64,000 bases of DNA from Nymphaea colorata (Eukaryota; Streptophyta; Magnoliopsida; Nymphaeales; Nymphaeaceae): NCBI RefSeq assembly GCF_008831285.2, contig NC_045150.1, positions 3,796,001 to 3,860,000 of the forward strand. Direction: 5' to 3'. Below, piece by piece: positions 24,470-37,500 of the stretch (positions within the stretch are counted from its first letter, which is position 1; every line of letters begins with the position of its first letter). The position numbers and the translations under genes are program-made. The notes beneath the pieces are model-generated. The model was given only the letters and a program-made list of their open reading frames with translations. It had not been told where the DNA came from and ran no database searches.

Positions 24470-24712
24470 AACGCTTTCTTACTGCTTAAAGGAGTATATT
24501 ATGAGATAGTGAGACAAAGTTATAAGTGGAACAAAATCATAAATAGTTTTTTTACTGCTTGATGTTGTATATTATGAGATAATGAGATGGTGCTGTTAGA
24601 ATAGTTTCTTTACTACTTGATGTTGTATATTATGAGATAATGAGATAGCGCTATTAGAAGGACAAAAAAAAATGAACACGTTTTTTAACTGCTTAAAGGA
24701 GTATATTAGTCA
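24470..24712 (+). repeat. Four tandem units of 58-78 bp
   Basis: Units start near 24473, 24547, 24605 and 24683. Each contains TTTCTTACTGCTT...GTATATTATGAGATAATGAGA. The outer units have TTAAAGGAG where the inner units have GATGTTGT, so the array is symmetric in variant type. It lies about 650 bp upstream of the OSC start codon. Confidence 0.85.
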
Positions 24713-25329
24713 TAACGATATGCATATACGGACTCACAAAAATTACATTTATTGAATCTTATTTTTGCTATTTTCACTTTTATCCCTACATCAAGCTCAT
24801 TTTTGTGTTAATCATGAACATTTTTTTCTCATACTTAAAATGACGCATGAAATTACATACATGGAGGTAGCGTATATAACAAGCTTCGAGAGAGTTTTAC
24901 TGCAACGGGGACATTTTGGTTTTCTCGACATACATCAAAAGGGTTCTTCCTAACCTCAGTGAGAGAAAGATTTAGAGTTGTTAGAAAATAAACTTTGTGC
25001 ACCAAAATTAAGGTAGTTTCATGTTACACTTAACCAAAATTGAGGTAGGTTCTTGAAACACTCACATGATAGTTCTAATCTCTAAGGGTCTCTTCAAGAA
25101 TGAGATTTTCTAAAATAGTGTTTGTTAACCAAAATTTGCTGGCATAGCCATAGCTTTGAGATATTGAGTAGTTAAAAAAAAATTAGTACATGAACCTATT
25201 CTTGATATATGCCCATTTATTTTGGTGTGCTTTTGTAAAACTTTTCTTTTAAAATCCCCCTTGTGGCAGTCTCTCTTGTAGGTGGAGTTGAGAGTTCTCT
25301 TAGCACATTTTGGTCCGTCCTTGTTCCTC

Positions 25330-25354
25330 TCTCTCTCTCTCACACACACACACA
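25330..25354 (+). promoter_or_regulatory. CT/CA microsatellite in the OSC 5' leader
   Basis: A (CT)n run passes into a (CA)n run ending 3 bases before the OSC start codon at 25358. CT-rich leaders are common in plant genes, but one this close to the ATG is likely to vary in length and could influence expression or translation. No convincing TATA box was found within 100 bp upstream. Confidence 0.5.
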
Positions 25355-25357
25355 GGG

Positions 25358-25558
25358 ATGTGGAGGCTAAAGGTGGGGGAGGGAGTTGGAGATGCATGGC
25401 TGAGGACGGCCAACAATCACGTAGGGAGGGATGTGTGGGAGTTTGATCCTGATTTCGGGTCGGAGGAAGATCGAAAGGCGATCGAAGAGACGCGGGCAAA
25501 TTTCACCAGACATAGGTTTGAGAAGAAGCACAGCTCCGATCTCATCATGAGAATGCAG
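25358..25558 (+). CDS. OSC: OSC exon 1 (residues 1-67)
   Basis: Encodes the N-terminus, with [16 protein letters not shown] and [11 protein letters not shown] as in all plant OSCs. Donor CAG|GTGAGG, phase 0. An open frame continues upstream, but this ATG gives the family's standard start. Confidence 0.95.
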
Positions 25559-28500
25559 GTGAGGATGCATGGAACGATAATTTCATCATCTTCCTATATA
25601 TATCAAGCATGCATGTGTGGATTTTTTCCTCCTAGCTGGCTACCTGTAAGACGAACCATGCATTCTTTCTATATGTTGACCTTCTCTTTAGTTTTCCTAG
25701 TTCTTTCATTTTAGAGTAAAGCAGTCAATCTTCTAACTAGTACTTGGCCTAAGAAGGCTTCAATCACCACCTTCTGTTGTTGCTTCCGTCAGTCATCCAA
25801 GCGAACATAATGGACATTTTTCAGAACTTTTGTGCAATTTTACCTTCGAATCTCACATATAAATAGTTTTAAGGACCAGAATGTCAAGTGACTGGGGGAG
25901 ATCCACATCTGATAGGGAGTCAAGCACCCACCCAACTCTTTGTCTTCTTAAGATAAAGGGCTTGCTCTAGATGCCTCGATGCGACTCTTGCTGTGTTTCA
26001 GTATTGATGACCTTTTTTGGATGCACATAAGGCAGCCACCCCAACCCTTTCCAAAATTTAAAAAACCAGGAATGACCTTCCAATATCCAGCATAACATAA
26101 ACCTGACCTTAAAAACCAGGAATGACCTTCCAATTTTCCAGGATAACATAAACTTGACCGCAATTTTCATGGGTGTGCTCAATTCAACCCGTGTTTGACA
26201 AAGTGATGGGATGAAGATTGGCTACGAAGATACGTTTATATATTTTTCTCTTTTTTCTGTGAGCTGGAAAGACTTTCTGGAGAAAACTCAAGCTGCTGCG
26301 ACTAACATGTCCTGTCCAGCAATGTGAAACTTGGGGACTGTTTGGAAACAGTAATATTTATTTTGCCGTTTTATGTATCCAACATACAAATTAATTAAAT
26401 TCATTAGATACTTTAAAAAGTATTTCATAGATCTGTGCAATTAAATTCATTAGATACATTTAAAAAGTATTTCATAGATCTGTGCAACAATAAAAATTCT
26501 GTTGTTTCCAAATGACCCCTTGAAAGTAAATGGGTACCTTCAATTCCATAATCAAGGTCGGTCTGCAGAGGCCAGAAATATGCAAATGGGCACCTTCAAT
26601 TTGGCTACCAAGTGATTCGTTTTTCATTTAATGCCTTCTGCTACACACTAGCTGCATTATTAGGTGGGGTTTGCCTTTGGACATATTGTTTTGTCTAATA
26701 TATGACACTGTAAAAAAATTATGGAATTCATTTTTTGGTGATTAACTTGTAAGTTCTTTCCACGAACAAGTCAACTTGACATGTGCATAATACTCGATAG
26801 GGGTGGGTATCGGGCCGGGCTGGGCCGGCCCGACCCGGTAAGGGCCGGCCCAGGCCCGGCCCAATAATATTGCGGGCCGGGCCTGGCCACCAAAAATTAG
26901 GCCCGGCCCGGCCCGCCTGCAAGGAGGGAGAACGGAGAGGGGAAGGGAGAGGAGGGAGCTGAGAGGGAGAGGAGGAGGGAGACGGGAATGGAGATTGGAG
27001 ACTGAGAGAGAGAGCGGAAGGGAGAGGAGGAGGAAGGAGGGGGAGAGCAGAGAGGGAGACTGGAGATTGGAGACTGAGAGGGAGACCGGAAGGGAGAGGA
27101 GGAGGAAGGAGAGGGAGAGGAGCAGGGAGAGCAGAGAGGGAGAGGGAGAGAGACGGTAAGGGAGAGGGAGAGGGAGAGGAGGAGGGAGACCGGAAGGGAG
27201 AGGAGGAGGAAGGAGGGGAATCGGAGCAGGGAGAGGGAGAGGGAGGCGCGGGACTGAGAGGGGATCGGGTAAGGAGAAGAGGGAATGGAGGTGGGCGACG
27301 AGGACGACGCTAGAGCGGAGTACAGAGAGGCCGTCTGGGAGGGCAGGGCCGCAGCAGGTAGAGACGGAGACGATGCTGTTGGCGACGGAGGAGAGCAGAG
27401 CCGCCGCCTCGTCTTGCTTCAGGTTAATTCCCTGCCTTGTCCGCTTCCTCGGCCTCTCCCTGGGCCTCCGGTTCCGCTTCTCGTCCGTCGTTGCCTTCTT
27501 CCTGGCCATCATTGTCAGGCAAGGGGGTCGTTGTCGGGCAAGGGGGAAGGGGGAGGGAGACGGGAACGGGGGGAAGGGGGAAGGGGGAGTGAGATGGGAA
27601 GAGAGCCCGTAGTATGGCCGATCGGGCCGCCGCCGGGCCGGCCTACCCGGCCCGGGCCCTGCCCGGCCCTGCTGCCGGGCCGGCTTGTCTGGAAAATGTC
27701 TTATCATCAAGCTGGCGTGGTGCTTATTTTTGGGCCCGAGTTAGGCTGAGTACCCATCGAGTCTCAGATTCTATGCATTAATCTTGCAATGCTTGACAAT
27801 GCAGCGTAAAATTCAAAACGAAATTGAAGAGATGGGTGACATAGCACCACACCAATTGAAGAGATGGGTGCAGTAGAAATCATCTCTCAATCGGACAGTG
27901 GCATTCTCCTTTCATTTACTCAAAGTACAAGAATGAGTAGCAAGATATCATCCAAAAAGAAAAACCCAATTTCACCAAATAGAGAGCAAGAGGCCCATTG
28001 AACTAGGTATATTAACTAAAGATAATTTATCACTGCGTTGTAAGATAATCCTAATTGTATACAGTATCTAAGTTTCTTTATTTTTACAAACACATGAGAG
28101 AGAGAGAGAGAAAGAGAGAGAAAGAGAAGCAAGTATCACAACTCCTGCAAATTCAGCACTTACCTTTACCGGGCTAGGTGAGTGGAATCATTTTAATCGC
28201 AACTGTACAGAATTTGATTAGTAATCATAATTGTTTGTTTATGCTCTTAGAATTGTTTAACGAATATTGTTCAAGTGAAGATCTATGTCACCAGAGTGCG
28301 GGGTGCGGGTGCGGGTGCCGGCGCTGCACATCTCAAAAAATTTGGGTGCGGTGGTGGAGGAAGACTATTTATTAATATTATTAATTTATAATAATAATAT
28401 ATATGACAAAATTATCTTTAAATCATAAAATTATTAAATATGAAAATCAAAATTAACAATTTTTCCCATTTCTTTCTTAATAACAAGATTAGGTTCGGGG

Positions 28501-31500
28501 TCGGTGGAACGAGGCAAAGCGCTCCATTGTTCAATAAGGAACGAGGCTATTCCTATAACAATTTTGGTTTTGGATAAGTCAAATTGGATCAAAATCCAAA
28601 TCCAAACCCAAACTCTATCAATCGCCCGACCGGTTCCCCTTGCTCGTCTTCCTCTTCCTCATCTTCCTCTATCTTCCTCTTGGTTGCCCTCTCAATCTCT
28701 CCATATAGGTGACATCGACACAGAGAAAAGAAGGTGGAGGAAGGAGTAGTGGCGGCGGCGGTGCAGCGCGGTGGCGATTTGCTTCTCTTCCTCCCTCTCT
28801 TATCCGTTTCCCCCTTTCTTCCCGTCCTCACCTCTCTTCCTCCCTCTCCCATCTGTTTCTCCCTTTCTTCCCGTCCTCACCTCTCTTCCTCCCTCTCCCA
28901 TCCGTTTCCCCTTTCCTCCCGTCCTCACCTCTGTTTCTTCCTCTCCCATCCGTTTCCCCCTTTCCTCGGGTCCTCACCTCTCTTCCTCGCCTCTTTTCCT
29001 CCTTGCTCTCCCTCTCCCTTTTCCCAAAATAGTGCTCCTCATCCGATGCGGTTTGGGTGCGCATCAAGCCCGAATCCGCACCCGCGTAGGCGTGGGTGCG
29101 AGTCCAATCCAACGACGCGGGTGCGAGTCCAATCCAGCCGCACCCTGGTGACATTGGTGAAGATCAGAAGCAAAAGATAAGTGAAAAGAATTTTAATATT
29201 AAGGAAAATATTCGTATTGAAGGTTTAATCAACTGGAAAGGACAAAGAATAGCAGCAATAATTAAATAATAGAGAAGACGTCGGAGAGTGAAAGTTGTCA
29301 AAATCCGAATAAGTGCATCTACTGCACAAATTTTCCTCGATAAAGGTTGGTTTGGCCGAACTGGGCGGATTCGCGTCTAATTTGGTTCGGAAGAGAGACC
29401 AAAACCAAAAGCTGCAAAGTTCCTGCTATACGGAAAATGCCCAATATGATGATCTAAATCGACATAATTTTTCAACTTATGTGGATGCAATCGGTCTTCG
29501 ACTCGATCCGCTCCTCCCTTAACATTCTAAAGAGAAAATAACAGTGTTCAAAATCCCAACTCTGTTAGTCTGTTTCAACCTATCACTTGTGAGAGCATTT
29601 GAATTGTAATTACATTTTCAAATAAGGTGGACGTGCAAGTACTCTCATTCAACGACATGAAATAGATCCGCTTTTTAGGTATTAGGGGCAGAGCCAAGTA
29701 TTCTCTCAATTTTTTTTAATTTTATTTGGAAAATGATATTTTGGTCTTTGTCTAATTTTTGAAACTATAATTCGGTTTTTTTTTCTTAAAAAAAATGTAG
29801 GATCTTCTCGGCTAGTCTGATACCTAATCTTGTGGGACATAAGGTTCCAATCCGTCTTTTGTATAACCATATCGCTAGGGATGTCAAAGTATCCGGATTT
29901 GGATGAAAATTTAATATCCGACTAAGAAATCGGATCGGATTTGGATTTACATAAATATCGGATCAGATTCAAATATAGATTTGGATCAGATTCATTTTTA
30001 AACAAATATCATGTATCTACTGCTTGAAAATTGGCAAAATCCAGTTCAAAATTTGGATTCGGATTCAAATATAAATATAAATATCAGATTCGAATCAGAT
30101 TTGGATGGTAAAATCGGATTTTGGATTTGGATTCGGATATGACTTTGTTTTATCTGGATTCGAATCTGAATTTGATTCCGAATACATGAATATCTGAAAA
30201 AGTGGATATGATTAAAGATGTATCTGATCCAAATCTGATCTGTTGACAATTGACATCCCTACATATAGCAATCCCCCATGCTTTACGCATAATTCATAAA
30301 TCATAATTCACTTTTTTTAAAAAAAATTTCTAGAGTTTAAAGATTTCTGTTTTCTGTCATAACACGCTTTGTAGAAGCAGTTAATTAAACGGTTTTTATG
30401 TTATATCAATTAATTAATTACACACTTTTATTTTATAACCTTTTTTAGAAAAAATTCAGAAATACATTTAAGGAATTGATTAATAATAATAAGCACACCT
30501 AACCTTTTTGTATTCTTGAAAAAAAACGCTCAGGTAATCATTAATAGAAAAACAATCATTTTGCATAAAAAGGACCAAATTTGTAAGCTCATTTATTTTC
30601 ACTAGTTTTCTATAATATTATGTGTGATTAATTATGTTTAAATAACTTTGTTTCTCTATATATCAAAATAACGACGTGATATTTTTTGTTCATATTAAAA
30701 AGATTTTCAAGGGACTGATTTAACAACTGATTCTTATGAACCTTTTTTTTCTTAACAATAAAAAGATTTTGGTTCTTATTCCTGGCAATACAAGATCGGA
30801 AGGCTTTAACTTGAACACACAAAAAAAAATGTAATCTTTGAACTGTTGTTTTTAGTGTACATATGTCAAAGTTATTTTATTTTTGTTGGAAGCTGATTCA
30901 GGTTTGGATCAACAAATTCAGAACATTAGACAATTAACCAAAACATTTCTATTTTGTGAACATGATTTCTTGCAATATGTAGTATGCTGGAGTCATTGGC
31001 AATCAAGCATCTGCCAGTCTTGGTTGTGTACTTGTTGGTCACTTTTCTTCTTCTTTTTTTTTTTTTACTTATTGGAAAGATTGGTTGAATTTTCATTTGA
31101 TTAGTATGGAGGCTAAATTGAATTTAATTTTGCATGCAATATATTCTACAACTTTTAGAAAATCATACATTAATCCAGTTTCACTTCTAGTAGTCATGTG
31201 GTTGCTTGTCTATGAACCCAGTGATAAACATAATTAGTTTCCTAATTAGCTATTATGGAAACCCACACTAACACCCCTGGTCCTTTTAAACTAATGCAGT
31301 TTGCAAGAGAAAATCCATGTGACTTGTCCATCCCTCGTGTGTTCGTTAAAGATGGTGAAGATCCTTCAGTGGAGGCTGTGACACAGACTTTGCGAAGGGC
31401 TCTTCAATTCTACTCAACTTTACAAGCACATGATGGCCATTGGCCTAGTGATTTTGCTGGTACATTGTTTTGTATGCCTGGATTGGTAAGTTTCTAGTTT

Positions 31501-34500
31501 TCTTTTTTTTTTTTTTTTTCAATCTCTTATGTAGGAAAAGTCAATGTCATCGTGTGTCAAATAGTTGTCAGATGGTTAAAATTTAAAAATTTGTTACTAA
31601 CATACCACAACATATAATTTTCTTATATATGTACACACACAATATGAAACGTGGATTTCTCTGACCATTTGGATGCTTTGGATCTCACTATATATATATA
31701 TATATATATATATACCAGGTAGCACCACCTACTGCAGCGACGGTGGGCCCACCAGTGATGGCAGGGGAGAAACGCCGGAGGAAGAAGGGTAAAAGGAGAA
31801 GGGTGGGGGGGGGGGGAGAGAGATTGGACCATCCAATTACAATTCGGACAGTTCAGATTTGATGTCTATTAAATATAGAGTCATTTTTAATTGTCCTCTG
31901 CATATATGTTCAGCTGTTATTCACCGTCAGCATGTCTAATATTTAATGTCTGCACAAATACACAACTAACATTTTAAAAATTTTAGTTTACCGCTTGAGT
32001 TAAAATGTGTACAAAAAAGAGAGTTTCTTTTAATTGAATAAGAAATTACAATATAACATTTCCACTAAAATTTTCCTCCGGTTTCTTTTGTGAACTTCTC
32101 CCCTTTCTTATTGAACTTATGAAACACCCTGCATCCTTGCCAACTTCCGTTGGATTTCACTTTGTTTACATTCTCCCTCCCTCTCCCTCTTTAGGTTTTC
32201 CTTTCTTCCTTTTGAGTTAGGTGAAAATACTTCATTCATCCTTCCTCTAAATCTGCTTATTCCATTCATCCATCCATCTTCCACCATGATTACGGAAGGG
32301 TGAGGAAGGAGAAGGTGTGGGCAAAGCCCTAGTGAGGGGTGGGTATCTTCTTCAGGACATGGTTGTTGTGTTTCTGAAAACTACCTCTTTGAAATTTGCC
32401 TGAAAACATGATTTTTTAAAAAATGTTAGGCATGTGTTTGAGAAACCATGCAATGTCATGTGCTGTTTGTAATTCTTCCTTAGAACTATTCAGTTTCAAG
32501 AGGGGGAGATCTAAGTGGTGTTCTTTTTTTTTTTCGTACTCAGTTAACTGGATGGACATAACAATCCAAACAATTGGACTGCGTTTCCATCTTCTATACT
32601 TTCAATAGAAAATAAGTGGGCGGGAATTATCAACATTATTGCATGTTGTATTGCAGGTAATTGCTCTATATATTACTGGAGCGTTGCATAATGTTCTATC
32701 TTCAGTGCATATACAAGAGATGTGTAACTATCTATATAATCATCAGGCAAGGATGAACATTACACATTTCTCATTGTTTTCTTTTATTGCTCTATCTCTC
32801 CTTTTTTCTCTTCACTATTCTTTGTTGTTGCCGAACTTGGATATTTTTTCTGAGATGTTAAAAAAGTTTTGAGGGAGTTGCACTATTGTGGATATTATGG
32901 TTTTAGAATGAAGATGGAGGCTGGGGATTTCATATCGAAGGTCCTAGTAGGATGTTCAGTACAGGATTAAACTATGTCACTTTAAGATTGCTTGGGGAGA
33001 GACTTGAAGGAAAGGAATCATGTCCATTGGAGAAAGCACGAAAATGGATCCTTGATCGAGGTGGTGTGATTTTCATACCATCATGGGGAAAGATGTGGCT
33101 TTCGGTATGGTAGACCTCTAATTGCTTTTGTGCACATTTGTGGCTTTCAATATCATAACATATCTTGTTTTATATTGTGAATTAAGATGCTTGTGTTTTT
33201 TTTTCAAATGTGCCCATATCTTCCCATGAGCAATTTGGCTACAATCCAAAACATTAAGTATAGACATGCATGATAGATGATGCATTTCTTATGTCATAAT
33301 GTCGTGGAAAACAGAAAGTAGTACAATACATTTTACATATAGTGGATGAATGCATGCGTACCACTTGGGTGTAGAGTAGCTCATAGCTTAGGTTCTAAAT
33401 CCTTGCAAAAGTGTGAGATAATTTTTGAAGAATTATAACTTCTGTTTTGAGGTAAGCTAATCCATGATGATGGCAGGAAACTTGCATGTGTACGTCACCA
33501 TTCACCAGAAGCTGCACTTTTTCTAATGTTGATAAATTCACCATAGTGTCTTCAATATTGTTGGTTGCTATATTAATTGAGAAAACACCAATTATTCAGT
33601 CCCTTGATTTTTTTCTTACTTACTCAAAATGATGATATTTGAACTACATAACTATGATCCTGTAAGAGGTCATTCCATGGAAAGATAATCCATTGAATCA
33701 TGTAAAGACTCACTCCTAAAATGGGAAAGTTTTTAGAATACACGTTAACTATGGCAACATCAAAACAAACTCAAGGTCCTGATGTTGTTAAAGATGCATA
33801 TAAGTTTTCACCCCCCCTCTCTCTTTTATTGGATAATAGAAAAAGTGAACTGTATGTCTATGTCAAGATTGCATCTAAGTCACAAGGACATGTCAAAAAT
33901 GGTGCTGCACCAGCATCGATACAGGTGCGGGTGAATCCACACCTTGACATGGCAACCGACTTGGTTTGCTGGCTGCTGCAGACCGCACTCTCTCTTGTTT
34001 TCTCTTGTTTTTTTCTTTTTTTCTCTCCCATCTTCTGTCTCTCTTGCCCCTGTTTTCTCTCTTTTACCTCTTTTTTCCCCTCCCTTTTAAGAGAGAGTTT
34101 TCTTTTCAAAGGACGAGAAACTTGACATCCTTTTTTAAAGGACATCATATTTTATTCGTCTACATTTTAATTTTTTTAATGAAGATTATAGGCTTGCTCA
34201 TCCTTTGTAAAGGATGATTAAGGTTGTTGGCTGCTCTCCATTAAGGTGGACGATCGTGCCTCTCATCCTTTTATTAGTTTATTTGAAATTTGAATGAGCT
34301 TAACATAACCTTGATAAAAAATTAAAAAGGCAATAAACCATCAAACTTTAGTTACTTATATACCAGATTATATATGTATGCCCTCGCTACAGCCGCACCC
34401 ACATTTTTTTTTTTGGAACCGGACGCATACCGCAACAACACAGGCAGCCTGCACTGCACCTATGTGACATAGCTTTGCATTAAGTAGCACAACAAAAACA

Positions 34501-37500
34501 ACCTACAAGAATAAACTGTCATATGGTCAAGATTTTATGAGAAAGAAGAACACATGCTGCAAATACTGGACATTTGATTGAGAGGATAACTGAGGCTAGT
34601 CTTTCGCTCATTGAATTGCTTGGCAGCTGCATAGTTGAAGATAAGGAGAAAAAAAAAAAAAACAGAACTGAGATCATAAAAGGCTGTAAGGTTCAAACAT
34701 CATTAGTTGATCTTGAAGATGAGGAACCAAGGTTAAATGAATCAAAATGTCTTTTGTTAATCAATGGTGCAAAAATTTAGGTGTGTTTTCAACAATATAA
34801 ATGTTTTATATTTGCTTTTAATCTTCATCGGTAGTTTAAAGTGCATTTCGGAATTTCCTTTATGAATTCTGCATTTGTAATGGTACATGCTGCACAAACT
34901 TCGTTCAGTAGTCTATATTTTTAGAATATGAACTTCTGCAAAAACTGAGTACGTAACATATAATGCATTTTTCTATTCACAAAAGTATGTATTTTTAGAA
35001 AATGACGGACTGAATCAAGTTAATATTTCTTGATTAACTAATATAGGTGCTTGGATTATACGATTGGTCTGGCAACAACCCATTGCCCCCTGAGATATGG
35101 CTTCTTCCTACCTTCCTTCCTATTCATCCAGGTAATGGTCAATTGTTATTGGTAATTTCACTTGGTTATTGAAGATATAAACCATTTTTTCCCCGGTAGC
35201 TAGTTGTCATTACAGTTGAGCAATGGATGTTGATCTTTGAATAGCATTCCTTGCACACACTACTGCACAAGAAGATATCTCCCAAAAAGATAGTTTTCCT
35301 CATTCCCAAAACTGAAATTCGGTTCTTGTAAAAACTAGAGCCTCATTTGATCGGTACCAACTATTGATAATTGCTCAACTTTTTTGAGGTGTGACATTGT
35401 GAATTGGTTTCCCCATAGTAATATCACAAAAGTCCAAACTTGCACCAACATGAGCATAAGGGAAGGAGCAGGTAGCACAGTGTCAGACAACATTCCAGGG
35501 TAACATGGAACAAAAATAGTGTAGAGTCAGTATATTTGTTTGTGTTCAAGATTAATAGTAGTAACCGAGATTAATAGTAGTAACCGTGTAAAATTGCATA
35601 GTTATTTTTCTCTATAGCTAAGGCTGTTGTTCACCCATAAGCTTAAGTAATTATTCATATTTATCCTTTTTGTGTCTACTTTAATAGAATGCCTTTGCGA
35701 ACTACAATAGGCACATGTTCTAGTTATACCATCTGCATTACTTCTCCTAGTTTTACGAAAGTTGTTTATGTTATTATGAGCATTATAAAATTGTGTGGTT
35801 TCTGGTTACAATATTGGCGCTCCTTTTGTTGCGTATTTTTTTTAAGTCTCTCAACCTTTTGAAGTATCGTCACTATTTTATTTTCTTTTATGGAAATATT
35901 TCCATAGAGTTTATTACCAAATAAAGATTCATGACGAACAGGACTAAAACCACGCAACAACAATCTCTACAATACTAAAAAATTATAAACTCACAAAGTC
36001 GATAATGGTTCTTCACAATAAGCACATAAAAGCACAACAAAAGGAATAAAAGGTTAATTATGCATTTCACCAAAATTGCTGAGGAAGCATAAAATTTTGA
36101 ATATTGTAGAAATGCCTTTATTTTTACAGATTCTCCAACACGTATATTTGGAGTTGTTGGGCCACTTGAACCAAGGTCGAGATTTCAAATTGACCTTCAA
36201 AGTTTGAAAAAAATAAATAGTACAAAACTTACGAATGATGATAAATCTATATCCATTATATATCTATCTAATATGCATATAAAAAAGTGTATATAAACCT
36301 ATACAATGTGTGTATATATATACACACACGCGCACAAAATTGCATGGACACAAACACCAGTGTTAGTGTCAGACATGGCCATGGCTGTCGGACACTTTGA
36401 GCCCTAAAGAATTAGACACTTGGACATGAATAAATAAAGATACATACACACACTGCCTTTGTTCTTTTGTCATTTTTTTAAAAAGGGAGGACATTTAATC
36501 GCCTTTTCAAAAGGATGACCAGGACATATTCCCTTTTTTATGATGACCAATGTTTTCATTTTTAAATGAAAACCCTGGTTATCCTTTAGAAAAAGAACAG
36601 TCCTTTACTATTTTTAAAATATTTTTACCAGAGAGAGAGAGAGAAATTCATGTGTTTCTTGATTGAAAGGAGGAAGAATGATAGAAGAGAAAATGGAGGG
36701 AAAAAGAAAGAGAAAAAGAAAAATAAAGAGTTAGAGAGAGAGAAAGAAGAGTGGAAAAAGAAAAAAGGAGAGAAAAGAAAGAGAGCGAGTGGACACACAT
36801 ACGAAGCTTCACCTTTTAAAACTAAAGAATCAAAGGAGCATGTTGGTGTTAGTGTCTAACAGGGCCTACCACTGATATTTTAGATTTAAGAAGTATCCAT
36901 GCAACACCATGCATATTTGTATAGGTCCTAACACCATCCATCAAAACACCAACAATCAAACTTATGGTATTATTATAAAAAGTTTGTAGAGAAGATAGTT
37001 GAACCTCAAGGAGAATGATGCCTGGGCAAAGAGGATTCAGATCTCCTCCTTATCAGTTGCTACCGGATGAATGGCTAAATAGGTAGATTCCCCTTTGCTT
37101 TTAATTCTTTCCTCTCCATTCTCTCTCTTTCTCAGTGGGCTGGAGGGGATGTTCCGCTAGAGAGAGAGAGAGAGAGTTTTAGGGTTGTTACTTTGTCTAT
37201 CTAACACGGGCACACAAATGCTTGTTACTTTGTCTTCACCTTGCTTCTATTAGGGTTGAAATTTTCATCTTAGTGCCTTCATACGCTTTAGCTGGTCATA
37301 GGTATGCCATGCAGCATTAGGAGGACATCAATCCATATGGAATTCCACCCAAGCATTCTTGAGTTATCACTTTAGTTCTCCAAAATTGCTAGACCAAGGT
37401 AGCTCTAGATTTTGGAAATATTCTTTGGTTTTTCCTAACCCAGGGTCTACTTTTGTTAGGCAATAAAAGACACCATATTTGCATGTGAACCCAAGGAACT

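Noticed and set aside
26742-27710. Long minus-strand open frame of 322 codons
   Set aside because: It translates to low-complexity Pro/Leu/Ser/Arg repeats over the purine-rich tandem core of a GC-rich transposable element. It has no domain and lies in an OSC intron.
28709-29180. Overlapping plus-strand open frames of 107-148 codons
   Set aside because: They arise from the 49-bp pyrimidine-rich tandem array inside the 9-bp-TSD element, and are open in several frames at once.
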